Assembly (NCBI RefSeq): GCF_010093535.1
Contig: NW_022985162.1
Location: forward strand, 954,165-1,018,164
Source of the DNA: Lindgomyces ingoldianus
Taxonomy: Eukaryota > Ascomycota > Dothideomycetes > Pleosporales > Lindgomycetaceae
DNA length: 64,000 bases
Reading direction: 5' to 3'
In this document: piece by piece, positions 12,479 through 25,305 of the stretch
How positions within the stretch are numbered: position 1 is the stretch's first letter
Layout: each line of letters begins with the position of its first letter
Made by a program: the position numbers and the translations under genes
Notes under the pieces: model-generated
What the model was told of the DNA's origin: nothing
The model's database searches: none
Seen by the model: the letters and a program-made list of their open reading frames with translations, nothing else

Positions 12479-15400
12479 GAGATATTCGAGGTATTTTGGA
12501 GTTTCCGGGAGATTTAGATAGACGGTAGTGTTAGAAGTAGTATGAGCTAGGCGATTTATCGCTCTACTCTTCTGTGTGGATCTATTGCTTTGTATGTTAA
12601 CGAATTGCAAATAAGTACATCATGCTGTTCCACGAATGCACAATAGAACTCTGGATGGCCTTAGATGATGATAGTCAACGCGTGGGCTGGTATTATTTAT
12701 TCTTTTGTAGTAGACTCTTGTGAATAGAAGGCTTCCAAGTATGCGCGGAGAGTGTACGCAAGAGGTATTTACACATGAATAGTATACCTGAGAAGAGGGT
12801 GTATAAGAAAAGCATGTATTTAAACTTGGAGCAGTGTCGACATACCGTTGTTGGGCACATCCGAGCATGTGTCCAAGTGGGGCTTTCATCGTTCGTTAGA
12901 GGTCACACCCTGGATATCAATAGAGGCGTTCGGAGTCGGAACAAGTCGTGAGTTAGACGGCTTTCCTCTCGAAGTTTTTTGGTCAATGTGTTAGTGACCA
13001 GTGTTCGAGATGGGTGGTTGGCTCAAGTGCGATTGATCAACTGCAGGTGTCCGGGTGCCGGCAGATAGTGCCCGATGCTCCAATGCAAGCCTAATCTGAT
13101 AGGGTCAATACCTTATAGGGTCATTTTGTCCAACCGTTAGTTACGGGGTGTTTTGGGGGCTGTATAGTATAGTTACGGAGCAGTCGAGTGTTTCTAACTA
13201 ACTGTACGGAGGAGATGACGTAGGTTTACGGTTCGCATACAGTAACTGACGCATTATGAAGTGTTTGAGCTAAATCTGGAGACTATACCTGATTAAGAAG
13301 CCGTGATAGCTAATATCCCAACTGCTCCGCGCCGAATATGAAGCCAGAACACCATATATTATCCCAGTTAGTCTCAAAGGCGATTCTGACAGGATAGTGG
13401 CCATTGTTTGGGTGTTCCTTAGTCTGAGTATCTCGCATATGCTTTGAAGGAGTTGCCTCACGCGAGGACAGTGTCCCACAATAATATATAAACCATGTAG
13501 CTCCTCAGGTCTTTAGTCTTCAATACATGACTTCTCTCATAACTCGTGCCCCTGGAGAGGCTACGGAGTGAAGGCAAATGTGTTGAAATTGAACCTTGCT
13601 TTTTGTCTCGTCAAACTTATATTTTATTGACTATGCCTTTCCTGTTCAATTCATGATTATCTAAATTCAAAGGCCAATTCCCTTAGTTGGCGTGATGAAG
13701 TTTTAGGTACACCCCTCTACCTCTTCCGACGGAGATTATCTACCTAGCACAGCTCTCTCCCTAGCATGCTTGACTCCCTGAGCCGGCGGCTGCATGGCCT
13801 CCCAAATTTGATTGGGCTCCCCTTCACCCTTACTGGTAAATCTCTTCGAGTTAGGGACCATCGTTTGGTGTGTTTGAACTTTTTTTCTTGAATATGTTAG
13901 TAAAGGTTGACAGATAGAAACACACAGAGATGTGCATGCTTATTTCTCTTGTTGAAATTATTTTAGCTGAATTAGATAAGACTGTGGAGTGGAAGTGTTG
14001 GGAATTGGTGGGCAATGCTGACTTAAGCTCAGTAACCGCAGGAAAACATTTCAAGATAGGCGTTAACGAGAACCTCCAAGTGCATCTCTGACTTCGATAT
14101 CGCTGGTGACCCTATCTTTTGTACTAGCACCATCTGGAGCATTAACCCATTCTGGGCTGCCCGATGGGATTCATGCATTAGGAGTGAAGTGAGGCCGTTG
14201 CCGTACTGGGGCCAGTGGTCCTTCAGTCACGCAGCAGGCTAGTCTAGAACCGACTATCTAATATTTACTGTATCTGATGGTCTATAAAGCGCATGTGGCA
14301 TTTTTAATGACTGTGCACTTCGGTGGAAAAGCCTAAACTCTAGGATTGTGATCTATTCGAAAGACACCCCCCAGCGTAAGTGACGAACACTTGATTGATT
14401 CGTTACCAAGTGGCCTTCGGAGACAATTAGGCGCATCGATTGATAGACAAGCTACGGATTATCTATCTCAGCGGCTTTGAAGGTGTAGAGTTAACGCTTT
14501 TAGGCTTTTGTATACGATTATGTCGTAGCTCTGTGCTTAACTCGATACCGGTGTTGTTTTTAATAAGCCAAAATACAACTCCCAAAATATTAGCAAATGC
14601 TAATATCTATTTTCCAGCAACGACAGTAGCTCAGCCGAACAGCCTCCACTACCCCAAGCGTTGCACGGTTAATATCTCGCCATCGAGCTATATTAAGATG
14701 ACAGTGCATGCGTTGGGTGTTTCGATGACCGTGGACCATCCAGCATCCGTGAAAGACGGTGAGCAAGCAAGTTCCGCTGAGGATACTTTGTTCTTTTAAG
14801 TCGATGATTTTCTGGCGAAACTTCATTTTGGCTTTATATTTGTCAAATTCCGAGACCGTATGCCATTGAGGAGCTCCTGAAATCGCCAATCCCAGATGAC
14901 GGGAATGCCGGCATACCCTTCAAGCCTCTACAGCTAGAATGGAAGACGCCGAGGGTCCGTTCCATCCTCATTCTATCTGGTAATTATTCCCCTCTCTTAA
15001 TTTATTGTTAGCTTGATTGTCTTGTATCGCAGGGTTAGAGCTGACGGATGGTGGAGAGCATGGAGTAGTCAATTAGGTAATGAGAGACAACCTAGGTATA
15101 TTGAGGTGTGGTGTAAGGTCTCTGGGGCCCGAGAGAGCTCAGAGGTAAATATATAGTAGCTAAAAGAGCCCTAGTCTTAAATAGGAAAAGGGTGAGAGGT
15201 GAGGGACCCAGATTCACCCTGCGCTAGCCTCTAGGTCACGTGAACCAGTATCACGGGCGACATCTTGTCGGCTGCTCGGTTCCAACTGACCAATATGTCG
15301 ATTCCAAATAGCGATTTACCTATTCCAACAATTTTTTGAACTTTAAGCTTTCCTTCTCTACCCTGCGTTCTGTCAGTTGACCATTATTTCAAAGATATCT

Positions 15401-15482
15401 TCCCTAATCTATTAAGGTAACGGCTCTAGACTTAGGACTATCAGTATCTGCGATTCTGCGCACTTTTCGGATCTCCCAGTCC
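12479..15482. other. 3-kb gene-free interval
   Basis: No credible gene was found. The longest frames (119 codons at 14,440-14,799 plus; 99 codons at 14,590-14,889 minus) overlap each other on opposite strands and show no domain. Composition is not strongly AT-rich, so this looks like old, decayed gene space rather than a RIP block. Confidence 0.5.
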
Positions 15483-17073
15483 CTATATGCACGCTTGTCA
15501 GTTCTCTTTAGTAGGAAGCTGCCATATGTGGCAGCATCGACCATCTTCACCGCAGGCCTTCTCTTCAGTTCCTTTGCATATTACTGGAACTTCCTGATCC
15601 CTGGTAGAAATTTCTGCGGTCTTAGAGTTTCTAGTCTGGTAGTTGTGGGTAATAAACCATTATTCATATGTTTAGCACATTGAAAGCCACGGGCTAACAC
15701 TTGTTTTGTCCCAGGTTCGGTGCTTCTGACTGACATTGTCGGTGTCGAGCAGAGAGGCTACTACTAATCATTCAACCCAGCCAAATTATGGGGCCGAGTC
15801 TGCGTAATCTAATATCACTGACAAAGCCTTCGCCGATTCAACTCCCTTGTGATGTTCTTTCCTTAATTCTGTTCATCTCAACCACGAGGCCGGAGGATCC
15901 GCAGCATCAGGGGGTGTCTAAATCTTCGCATCCAACATCTTGTTTGCGAGGGTTTGACTGACCTGGACTAGGGTGGCTCGTAAGTCCGTGCTCTATTCTA
16001 TATCCGGCTACGGTGAATGCTAACATAGACAACGAAGACAGCAACGCTCCTCTGACCCTTCGCTGTTTTTGGATCTGGAGGGAATGTCTTTCCCTTGACC
16101 CATCCTCTCATTGTTGGAAGCATGATCCGCTTCCCCACATCCAGTGCCGTTTTCCTCCGCGTCGAACAGCTAGCTACGAAGCCGGTCCTGCTGCTCCTTG
16201 TTTTCCAGTTTCCGATTGCGACTCTGATATTCACGGGGTTCCTGTTCTCGGTGATCAATCATGTGGTGAGATATTTCTCTAGTTATTTTTTCTTGCACCA
16301 TTTCTAGAACTAAAATGTTTCCTGTGAGATCATTTACAACACAGCCCTCTTCTTCTAGGCCGTGAGACTTGACACGGCCCAGCAAAGTGGTGCTAGAATG
16401 GTCATACCGTCCATTGCATTCACGGCTGTAAGCGCAATGTCTGCCTCCATCATCGCGTGGGCAAACAACCGAGACCCCCCTGTTCGCGAGCCAGCTCCTA
16501 GTCTGCGGGGGGACAGTCGGACTTGCCATAGCAGCGGTGTTACAGGACCATGATTTCCCGGATGCGGCATACAACTTCGTGCTTGTTGGGCCCTCGGTGG
16601 GCGTGGGTATAGTGGCGCCAAGTACGGCCCTGGCACTACGCGGTCTTACAAATTCGGAAAACCACGACGTGATCAATGGCTACCTCGTCATGGCTCGGTC
16701 GTTGGGCGCCTTCATGGCTACTCCGATAAGTACAACGACTGTACAAAATGTCTTCTCTTCGGCACTAACACCTTTAATTGATCAGCACGAGGATGTGGCC
16801 GAGGTGAGTCTTGAACCCTTTTTATATTAAAACGCCTGATCTCTTCCTTTTAACACAGCGGGTGAAGGCGGTCTGTGAAAACTTGGCCTTGTTGAGGACA
16901 CTAGAGGATGTGACATTGCAGACACTGAGTAAGTTCATACAGTCGAACCCTTCATATATAGCCTTCAGGCTAACCGCCGACCTCTGGTCAATAAAGTCTC
17001 TTAAGCCTGTTCGCAGGGCTTTGTCTGGCTATTCGGAATATGTCTTGCATCTTCACTGTGACTGGCCGTAATA
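15483..17073 (+). pseudogene. Decayed MFS drug-transporter gene
   Basis: Pieces of a DHA-type major facilitator can be read in order but in different frames. LYARLSVLFSRK (about 15,483) is the loop 2-3 signature, with the usual Asp replaced by Val. VLLTDIVGVEQRGYY (about 15,720) is followed directly by a stop. Next come GGNVFPLTHPLIVG and EQLATKPVLLL (about 16,080-16,190), then helices to 16,490. Near 16,496 the frame shifts by one base into LVCGGTVGLAIAAVLQ, which runs on to 17,071. Two introns still look spliceable: 16266-16358 (gtgaga...ttctag) and 16804-16858 (gtgagt...cacag). The sequence between loop 2-3 and helix 4 is largely missing. Retained splice sites with frameshift and stops indicate a recent loss. 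When intact it would have been a membrane efflux pump. Confidence 0.8.
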
Positions 17074-17968
17074 CCGTAGGGTAACTTGTAAAATATCGTA
17101 TCTTCTCCCAAACACTTCCCTACTTCATTTTTACTATATAGTAGGGTTCTATCGCCTTCCAGCAAATAAGCCAGTCTAAACCACCCAATTAAGCAGGTTC
17201 AAAACTAGGTGGCGACGCCAAGCCACCTCCTTGCTAATCGCTCCTTTAATATAACTAGCCTCCAGTTTTCCTCACACATGCATCTTTCAGACAAGCTCAT
17301 CGCGCCTTGCTAATAAACCACCACGGCTCGAAAACGTCCCGCCGCGTCGGGATTTGGTGATCTGATAAGCTATCTAGTTCTTTATATCAATCGTGTCTCG
17401 CCTGTAGCGTGCGTCCAGGGGCTTCGCCCAGGTGCGAATAGCACTGTTAACACGATATATGGTGGGTAACATCTCTATTGATGTACAGGATTGATTTAAT
17501 TTAGTTGATGATGTAGATGCTAGGGAGGGCACCTCTATTGAAGAATTCTGAGGCCTAGTGCGACAGACCCGCTCGGACTGAATAAGCATGTACTGTGCCA
17601 AGGGAAGCATATTTCACCGGGAAGTGGCCAAATGGATATCTATCCAACAATAGATAGCTAGGACAGCTTAGCTGTACCAATTGGTGTACGTAGTGCAATA
17701 TAAAGTGATACATATTGAGTCGGTTCTCGACCATCGTTCACCACATGACAGTCAAAATACACCATCTCCACTCTTGGGCTCTCTAGCTGTGTAATTATCT
17801 TATCACGCAATCCTTCCATTTGGAATACAAGATCACTTGGGAAATCATCATCCCGCTGTCTGTCGTATAGGAAACATTCAGTCGTCGAGTGGACCCGACC
17901 AAACCACCACTACGCGCACAACTAATTTTCTGTCGTAACACCCAATTTGCATCGCTGAAAGGAGAAGG
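17074..17968. other. Gene-free interval
   Basis: Only short frames without recognisable similarity are present, including a 78-codon minus-strand frame at 17,374-17,610. Confidence 0.5.
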
Positions 17969-18620
17969 GTGAAGACACTAATCCGTATATCCCAGGCACT
18001 CAAAAGCTACCTCCACCCGGTCTTCGTGCTTGGCTGCCCGCGGTCTGGAACGACACTAACCAGCGAATTTATCGCTATGGTACCCAAATTATTGAATGTC
18101 GGCGAGCTATCTGCCCTGTATTTCGCCCACGGCGTGGCAGAGAGAGAGTATGCGCGGGTGCTCTCGACGTGCAAGGCCGCCTACCTCGGAGACCTCCGCG
18201 CCCAGAGTTTGTACTGCGCGTGGGATCTGGGCTATATTGTACAATGGCCGGCCCGACTGGCACAGACCGCGCTCTCGCCTGTGGGCCAAGATGAACGACT
18301 ATCTCCGCCAGCTGTCACTGTACAGGACCATCTTCTCTTATGACGCACTGCGCCGGGACCCGTGGCTGTCGCGTCAGAACTGGAGACACGGTTGCGGGGC
18401 AAGGCGCGACCGGCCCGTTTGAGCGCTCCGTCTTCGCGATCGGCCATGCTGCATCGTTGGCATTGTTATCTAAGGTTGCTTTCCGGCGCGCCGACGGCAG
18501 CACTGAGATGCAGCCCATCGCTTCTTATGACGGCGCGACATGGGGCACAGGCGATGAAGCCGCCCAGTGGGATATTGTGACCCCGGCGGTTGAAAGCATC
18601 GCTCGCATAACCAAGATACA
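17969..18620 (+). pseudogene. Broken sulfotransferase-like fragment
   Basis: The frame from about 17,969 reads HPVFVLGCPRSGTTLTSEF, a classic 5'-phosphosulfate-binding loop of PAPS sulfotransferases, followed by VGELSALYFAHG. It has no convincing ATG (it opens with GTG). Similarity then seems to pass to a second frame near 18,270 (RLWAKMNDYLRQLSLYRTIF) and a third near 18,430-18,610 (ASYDGATWGTGDEAAQWD). Three frames within 650 bp and no splice sites that join them point to a frameshifted remnant. The family assignment of the last two segments is weak. It is not related to the sulfotransferase-family gene at 21,778 beyond the general fold. Confidence 0.55.
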
Positions 18621-19430
18621 AATACCTTGGGTGCATCCATTGCAAAGTTCAGCGCCTCAACGGACTAGTTATTTTGGGGAGTTGTTATTGCTACTTAGCA
18701 TATCTCCTTTACCGTAGACGATCATTTGTTACCAAATTAGAAAGCCTGCTATCCTTTCGAAAAAGGTTTAAGGATCCCTGAGTCTTTATCTACACTTCTA
18801 CTCACGACCTTCAGAAGTTGCCTCAATTACTAGGCAGTTTGTAGCACAGTACCATGCGACGATTTCTGCATCTTACATCGAAACACATCGTCAGCCTAAG
18901 AGAGTATTGCATTCCTGGGTTTGATGACAGGCGTCCATGTCACTTCGGACATATGAGAGGCCGAGAGACCGACTGCGGGCCATTGTGCTCTTTGTTTTAC
19001 TAATGCAACATGAATGCCAGTGCCAAGTTATTCCACTAAAACTTTCTCGTTCCAATAAGAGTAAAGATCTCGTTCCGACAAGAGGATAATTTGCTAGTTT
19101 CGGCAAAACAGTGAATGCAGGTACCCGGAACAGAGGCTATCGGAAGAAAGCATCCAAAGTTCGTGCAGATTCGTCCGTGAAGATGAAGCTGAGTAAGTAA
19201 GGTTAAATGCATCCCTTCCTTCGGGAAACATTCACTATGCACGCTGAATAATTCGAGGTCCACGGAAGGATGCTGATCCGGTCCGGTCAACGTCGCTGGT
19301 GTAGTATAAGACAACACCATAGTTTCTTTCCCATTATATCCCTAAACAAAGTCCAAAGTCCAAACACCAAAATCGTAACTCACGAAACTCTCGAAACTGT
19401 CGAAATTCTCCATTGAAGAGCCCAAAAACC
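18621..19430. other. Gene-free interval upstream of the GST
   Basis: No supported gene was found. The last hundred bases before 19,431 are rich in CAAA, CCAAAG and TCGAAA words and presumably form the GST promoter and leader; no specific element was identified. Confidence 0.4.
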
Positions 19431-20108
19431 ATGTCCTCGCAACTTAAGCCAATCAAATTGTGGGGCAAAGGCGGACCCAATCCACCGAAAATTGCCATCC
19501 TCTTAGAAGAGCTTGAGCTTCCATATGAGGTCGAAGACATCTCGTTTCCCGATCTCAAGAAGCCCGAGTTCCTCGCTATTAATCCCAACGGCCGGATGCC
19601 AGCTATCTACGACCCCAACACCGACCTCACATTATGGGAATCTGGTGCGATTATCGAATACCTGATCGAGAAGTATGACACGAAGCACAAATTGAGCTTT
19701 GCCCCCGGGACGCCAGAGTCGTACCATGCGAAGCAGTGGCTCTTCTTCCAGACAACAGGCCAAGGCCCGTACTATGGACAGGCAGTGTGGTTCTCAAAGT
19801 TCCACCCAGAGAAGGTGCCAAGCGCTGTTGAACGCTACACGAAAGAGATTAATCGAGTTACTGGAGTGGTTGAAGGTCATCTTTCAGGGAGGAAGACGGA
19901 CACTAGTACTGGTGGGCCATGGCTCGTGGGGGACAAATTTTCCTATGCCGACCTCGCGTGGATCCCATGGCAGGATCTTACAGCAAGGATGATGCCGAAG
20001 GAAGCGTTCAATGCGGATGATTTCCCAGCGGTGAAGGAGTGGATGGATAAGATGACCTCGCGGCCGGCAGTGAAGAAGGTCATGGATGAGGCACTTAAGG
20101 GGCATTAG
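19431..20108 (+). CDS. Glutathione S-transferase (Ure2-like/fungal GST)
   Basis: Predicted cytosolic enzyme of 225 aa joining glutathione to electrophiles. It is intronless, and the ATG at 19,431 (accatgtc) fits family length. The N-terminal thioredoxin-like domain (about residues 5-88) has KIAILLEELELPYEV, INPNGRMPAI with the cis-Pro, and LWESGAIIEYL, where Glu-Ser binds the glutathione gamma-glutamyl group. The helical C-terminal domain (about 95-215) has PWLVGDKFSYADLAWIPW, the usual N-capping and hydrophobic-staple region. The QGPYYGQAVWF segment is typical of the Ure2p-like fungal group. It may take part in detoxification together with the neighbouring oxidase and transporters, but no direct link is visible. 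Confidence 0.95.
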   Translation: MSSQLKPIKLWGKGGPNPPKIAILLEELELPYEVEDISFPDLKKPEFLAINPNGRMPAIYDPNTDLTLWESGAIIEYLIEKYDTKHKLSFAPGTPESYHAKQWLFFQTTGQGPYYGQAVWFSKFHPEKVPSAVERYTKEINRVTGVVEGHLSGRKTDTSTGGPWLVGDKFSYADLAWIPWQDLTARMMPKEAFNADDFPAVKEWMDKMTSRPAVKKVMDEALKGH

Positions 20109-21777
20109 GGGTGGGACTTTTCTCATAGTCGACAAAGCGAGTAGCGAAGTATTATTTTTCAAAATCGACGAGCTATAAACACCGTCCCTTTGGCGCCGCG
20201 ACTGGATTCCTCTAGATGTGAGGTTGAAGTTCCTATGCTGCCTCGTAGAGTCTCAAAGTCCACGGTCGAAATCAATTCGCACTGTCGGCAATAGAAGCTT
20301 GAGTGCCAATTACTGCAAGTCGCTGCGTTCTAGATAGTATCAGTCCTTCTCGTAGGTTGCGAGTATGTGCTACACCCCGTTCTAGTTCACCTGTGTGTCG
20401 TCAGTGGTGTACAGCGCTCGAGCTACTCGGGAGTTGGAAAAGGCGCCCGGTATGTCTTCTTCGTATTTAGATGATAGACTCGTCTTGGTAGTTCGGCGAC
20501 TTGGGTATGTGATTCGAGTGATCTCCAGGGACTTCCGTTCGGGGATGAGAAGATTTGGTGCCATGCCTGTGATGTGCTGAATGTCCTTACTGATCGTGCG
20601 ATCGTGAAGCAGGTAGAGTGCAATCAAAGGAGCACGCGGAGATTGCAATGCTCTCTGCCGAATAGCACATGGCAACTTTGTCTCGATAGGCGCTACTGAT
20701 CTCGTCGTAGACACAGGGTTTAGAATTCTAGAGGTAGTCTGTCTGATCCGTCATCTTGTGATAGGTCTTCCGGGGGGAGGAACCACTTAGGAGTTCGTCG
20801 GTCGTCTATGTTTCTTAAGGATGGCTGGGGCGGGGCATAAGGTCTTCGATCCAGGATTCATTCGGTTCGAATGTAGTTCTTTTAAAGGTGACGGACATAG
20901 AAGAAATGCCAAAGGCGTACTACCTCTTTTAGGAATGATGCTGAATATTCTGTCGAGACCCTTTCAAATACAAAAGACCTGTGTCTTGTCGCAAGATGCC
21001 TTGGGCCTCGCTGATGTTGTCCCACATCCGAAATTTCCGACTCCATCCCTTTCAAAAAGAGAATAATCCAGCCCGCGCCGCTGAACGAACGAGCTAACCA
21101 CCACAAGACTACTATACAAAGAGATCTTACCTAGTAGACACACAATTACACCCAAGCATGGAGCATGATGATCACATTGGAGAAGAATGTATGGGAGGGA
21201 AGACACTTCGCGGCCCAGCGGTCGGAGCGAACCCTTGGCCGCGAGATGGACTACACGACACACAATTCTCGGAGCTTTCCTAACGGGAAAGTTAAGAATC
21301 GACATTTAAGCGATGGATATGAAACTTTCTGGGCATCGCGGATATAGTGGATGATGTGATGTGTCGAGTCGCCGTATGGCTTAGGAGTAGAATCAGCTGC
21401 ATGGGATTTTGAGTAACTTCCTTACGGTAGGTGTTGTTCAGCCCGCCTCCTTAACAGAGCCTCGCCCAGCCCCGTTTACCAACTATGCCGCTGTTCCTGA
21501 GGGCCAACCCGCCCGTGCACGACCCGTCCGCGGTGCGCACGAAGTTGATTTCCAGCGAGAACCTAGTTGAAGAGCTCCCACTGCCAGCACCATCAACACA
21601 CTAAAGTAGCACCTCGTCTAAGTCAAGAACAACGCCAGCAACACATATGTGGCTGCACTCTATCTGCGCCATGTTATCCATCCGCTGTTTGTGTCATTCC
21701 ACTATCTGTCCCCAACGCAATGCCCCTAGGCGACCAATGTCACTCTCATTAGCGCTTACTTCGGTTCCTTAAATACC
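20109..21777. other. Gene-free interval
   Basis: This 1.7-kb interval has only short overlapping frames on both strands, none with recognisable domains. A GC-richer patch at about 21,430-21,560 stands out but gives no readable protein. Confidence 0.5.
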
Positions 21778-22673
21778 ATGAGATCCCCGCTGCAAAGAAA
21801 ATCCAAAGCACCCTGCCACACGATGGAAAACTCAAAGCGCAAGACTCCAGTGGAGGTTCTCCACCTTTCCATGCCACGAACCGGTTCGGTGTCCATGATG
21901 GCGGCCTACAATGCCTTAGGTCTTTCAACGTACCATGGTTTCGACTTCATTGCGAGACCGTCGGACCAGATCCTGTGGGAGAAAGCTATCGACGCGAAAT
22001 TTTATGGCCGGGGCAGGCCCTTCGAAAAAGACGACTTTGATGCATTCCTCGGTGATTTCCAGGTGCTTAGCGACTTCCCCGTTCTTGGTTTCACGGAGGA
22101 GTTTATCAAAATGTATCCACATGTATGACCTATCTCAAATCCTATCTAGGAGCAGGTTCGACAAACGATCACTTACACCTGCAGGCAAAAGTTGTTCTCG
22201 TCGAGCGGGACCTAGAAAAATGGTACCACTCCTTCAGCTCTCAAGTAATCGCCGCTTCCTATACGTGGATGGTCTGGATCATGTTGAAGATACTGGATCC
22301 CTACTTCATGCGCGCTCGGCCCGCGACCTTGATGCTCAAGATGGAGTATGGGATGTTCAATTGCTCCGATCGGGCCGGATTTGAAAAGAATGCCAAGGAG
22401 ACGTACCGGAAGCACTACGAACTAGTGAGGAGGTCGGTTCCAAAGGAGAGGATACTAGAGTATCAACTTGGAAGTGGTTGGAAGCCCTTGTGTGATTTCT
22501 TAGGAAAGCCCACTCCAGATGGGGAGTTTCCCTTCATGAATGAGTCAAAAGAATTCGCTATTTGGATGCACAAGACCCAGATTCGGGTCCTAAAGTCCGG
22601 ATTAAAGACGATGCTGAAAACTCTTTGTATACCTGTGGGTGTTGGGATAGCCGCTTATGTAATGCTCAAGTAA
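21778..22673 (+). CDS. Sulfotransferase-family protein (fungal P-loop type)
   Basis: Predicted protein of 277 aa in two exons, 21778-22122 and 22185-22673. The 62-bp intron is gtatga...ctgcag, and phase 0 joins FIKMYPH to AKVVLVERDLEKWYHSF. That junction is the expected strand-loop of the family (Sulfotransfer_4-like, often annotated as P-loop NTPase or NAD-dependent epimerase-like). The PRTGSVSMMAAYNALG loop near residue 35 is the nucleotide or PAPS-binding site. The aspartate-rich FEKDDFDAFLGDFQVLSDFP segment and the C-terminal PFMNESKEF motif are typical of this family. The last 20 residues (TLCIPVGVGIAAYVMLK) form a membrane-anchor-like helix. Substrate and reaction are unknown for most members. 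Confidence 0.88.
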
Positions 22674-23355
22674 AGCATTCTGGAAAAATTTCCGAGGCAC
22701 CAAAGATCCACTTCCCGGTCGAACTCGCCTTCTAAGTCGAACCCCTACGTTGCTCAAGATCGTGGCCATAATTACCCCAATGCTTACGATGTGCGGATCC
22801 TTGCATGGGGTGTCGATCACACGCTTCGTAAATAGCTTCCCCACAGACAACCCCAATTATACTAGCGATGATCTTCGTAATTGCGTCCCATAAGTTGTAT
22901 TTACTGTACGGGATCCTGATCCACGATATGTGCCGGGTCTCGAAGTGCGGCCAAGACCAAAATCAGGCTAATGCCGCTTGCTTACCTTGCCACTGCAGAC
23001 ATTCATGATCTACGAACATCCGATTTCTTCGTTCAGTTGCCTCATTCGTAGTACTCTATGCCCTCTGGGGCGAATTTTTCCTTATTTGTTTTCATCCATG
23101 CCATCCCCAGTCTGTGCTCCCCACTACCATCGTCTTAAGTTTACGAATTATTTGGACACTCATCTGAGCTTACGGTGGATTATTTCATATCTTATACTTA
23201 ATCGTTCATTACCCCCCAATTAAATCATTCTCCCGGTCCCCATGACTCCACAACCCCACACTGTCACGGTATATCTACCGAGTAGAGGCTCCTGAATTGT
23301 CGGCATACGGCTACTTCCCATAGTTTCCAGCTCGACGGAATCTGGGGTCAGCAAT
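22674..23355. other. Gene-free interval upstream of the FAD oxidase
   Basis: No gene was recognised. The last 150 bp before 23,356 probably include the promoter of the oxidase. Confidence 0.4.
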
Positions 23356-25305
23356 ATGAATCTTCACGTGCTTATATCAATTCTTATTTCGGCTCAGCTT
23401 GCGTCAACCGCGGACATTTCCAGTCTCCTTGCATCTTCGGCGCCAATATATCCAATTTCTTATGTCGATACGAGATCCCAGATTCTCCATCAACGACAGA
23501 ATGGGACGGAACATTGCAGAGTTTTCCCAGGAGACCAGGAATGGCCAACTGATGCGGAATGGGCCAAGCTAAATCAAACCGTTGGGGGCGCATTGATCAA
23601 ACCGGTTCCTCTCGCGGCGGTTTGCCATTCATCGTGGCCGCAGTATGATGCCGCTAAATGCCAGTACCTTCTCGAGAACTGGGGAAATCATGAATTGCGG
23701 TAAGACATTCAAACGACTGGGGTGGCCCCCACTAATCATAGCGCAGCGTTGCCGATCCATCAAGCATTCTCTACCCGTACTACCAGGGAGCGTCCTGCTT
23801 ACCATCCCGAAATCCGTCCACTCCATGCACAATCGGAGGCTCTCCAGAATATGTCGTCAATGTCACTACTCCGGCGCAGATCAGTGCTGCCATTGCCTTT
23901 GCCAAGGAGAAGAATGTCCGCCTCATTGTCAAGAACACGGGACACGACATCAGCGGCAAGTCAACTGGGGCGGGCTCCCTCAGCATATGGACGCACAACA
24001 TGAATCAGGTTGACTGGTTGCCGAACTATTCCACTGCATACTACACAGGCCCAGCCGTCAGAGTCGGAGCCGGTGTGGAATTGGGACAATATTATCAAAC
24101 CGCAGAAGATCATGGTGTTACGCTCGTCGGGGGCGAATGCTCAGTAAGTTCACGACTTCCTATTGGAGCCTATTGCTGCTAACTTCATTCAGACCGTCGG
24201 AGTTGCTGGTGGGTATCTCGCAGGAGGTGGCCATTCGCCGAGCGGAGGTCTGTTTGGCATGGGTGCTGACAACGTTGTGGAGCTCACTGCGGTGCTTCCA
24301 AACGGAACCCACGTGAATATCACACCTACAACCGAGCCGGAGTTTTTCTGGGCCTTCCGAGGAGGCGGTGGTAGTACCTTTGGCGTTGTCACCTCCGTTA
24401 CCGTAAAAGCTCATCCGAAGATTCCAGTTACCGTTTCTCAATGGGACTTCTCGACTGGCCCGAACGTCACAAACGCAACCTTTTGGGCCGCCTTCCGGGC
24501 CTATCTTGAGCATATTCCCGCCATTGCGGACAGTGGCTCACAGGCTTTCCCATCTTTTCAGCTGATCAAGGGCGACAGCCCAGGGTTCCGGTTCAACATG
24601 ACCTCATTCTTCGCTCCAAACATGACTATCTCCCAATATGACGCATTGATGGCACCTTTTTTCAAGCGGCTCACTGCTCTCGGGCTTTCCGTACCTCAAC
24701 ATTCGACATTCCATGAGACCTACCTCACCGGCTGGGAGCGAGCTTTCCCCAAAATCAAAGCTCCATTTGATGAGCACAAGCCGAACACCGCGACGGGATC
24801 TCGGCTTTTCCCACGTAAGAATTTCGAAGACCAAACTCTTCTCAACAACACTTTCAACACCTTGAAGAACATTACGGATCTTGGATACGGCTTCTTCTTC
24901 TATTGTCAACGCAATCCGGCTCCGAAAGGCGTTGATAATGCCATCAACCCTGCTTACCGGGATTCGGCGGTGTTCCTCATGGTTGCCGGAACTTGGGAGA
25001 CTGGTACTAGTGTTGCGATGATCAACACAATACGAAACGCAGTCAGCTACCAGATTGTGCCGATGCTGAAAGCGATTACCCCCGGCAGCGGCGCCTACAT
25101 GAATGAGGCGGATATCAGAGAGCCGGACTGGCAGCAGAGTTTCTTTGGAGCAAATTATCCGAGGTTGTTGGCGTTGAAGAAGAAGCTGGATCCGGATAAC
25201 GTGTTTTATGCGAAGGCGGCGGTGGGGAGCGAGGGCTGGTATATTAAGGATGATGGGGGTTTGCCGGAGGTTCAAAATGGGAGATTGTGTCAGACGGTGA
25301 GGTGA
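23356..25305 (+). CDS. Secreted BBE-type FAD-linked oxidase
   Basis: Predicted flavoprotein of 617 aa (VAO/berberine-bridge superfamily). Exons are 23356-23699, 23747-24143 and 24193-25305. The introns are 47 bp (gtaaga...gcgcag) and 49 bp (gtaagt...attcag), both with CTAAT/CTAAC-like branch sites. A signal peptide covers about residues 1-19. FAD_binding_4 runs from roughly residue 140 to 320 and the C-terminal BBE domain is at 560-600 (ANYPRLLALKKKLDPDNVFY). His181 in KNTGHD and Cys246 in GGECSTVGVAGG match the positions that hold FAD by two covalent bonds in this superfamily. Several N-x-S/T sites fit secretion. Relatives oxidise sugars, alcohols or secondary metabolites; the substrate here is unknown. 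Confidence 0.93.

Noticed and set aside
14440..14889. 119-codon plus-strand and 99-codon minus-strand frames
   Set aside because: They overlap on opposite strands, have no domain or splice context, and lie in a decayed region.
20855..20885. Possible tRNA B-box (ggttcgaat)
   Set aside because: No matching A-box, acceptor stem or anticodon arm could be folded around it.
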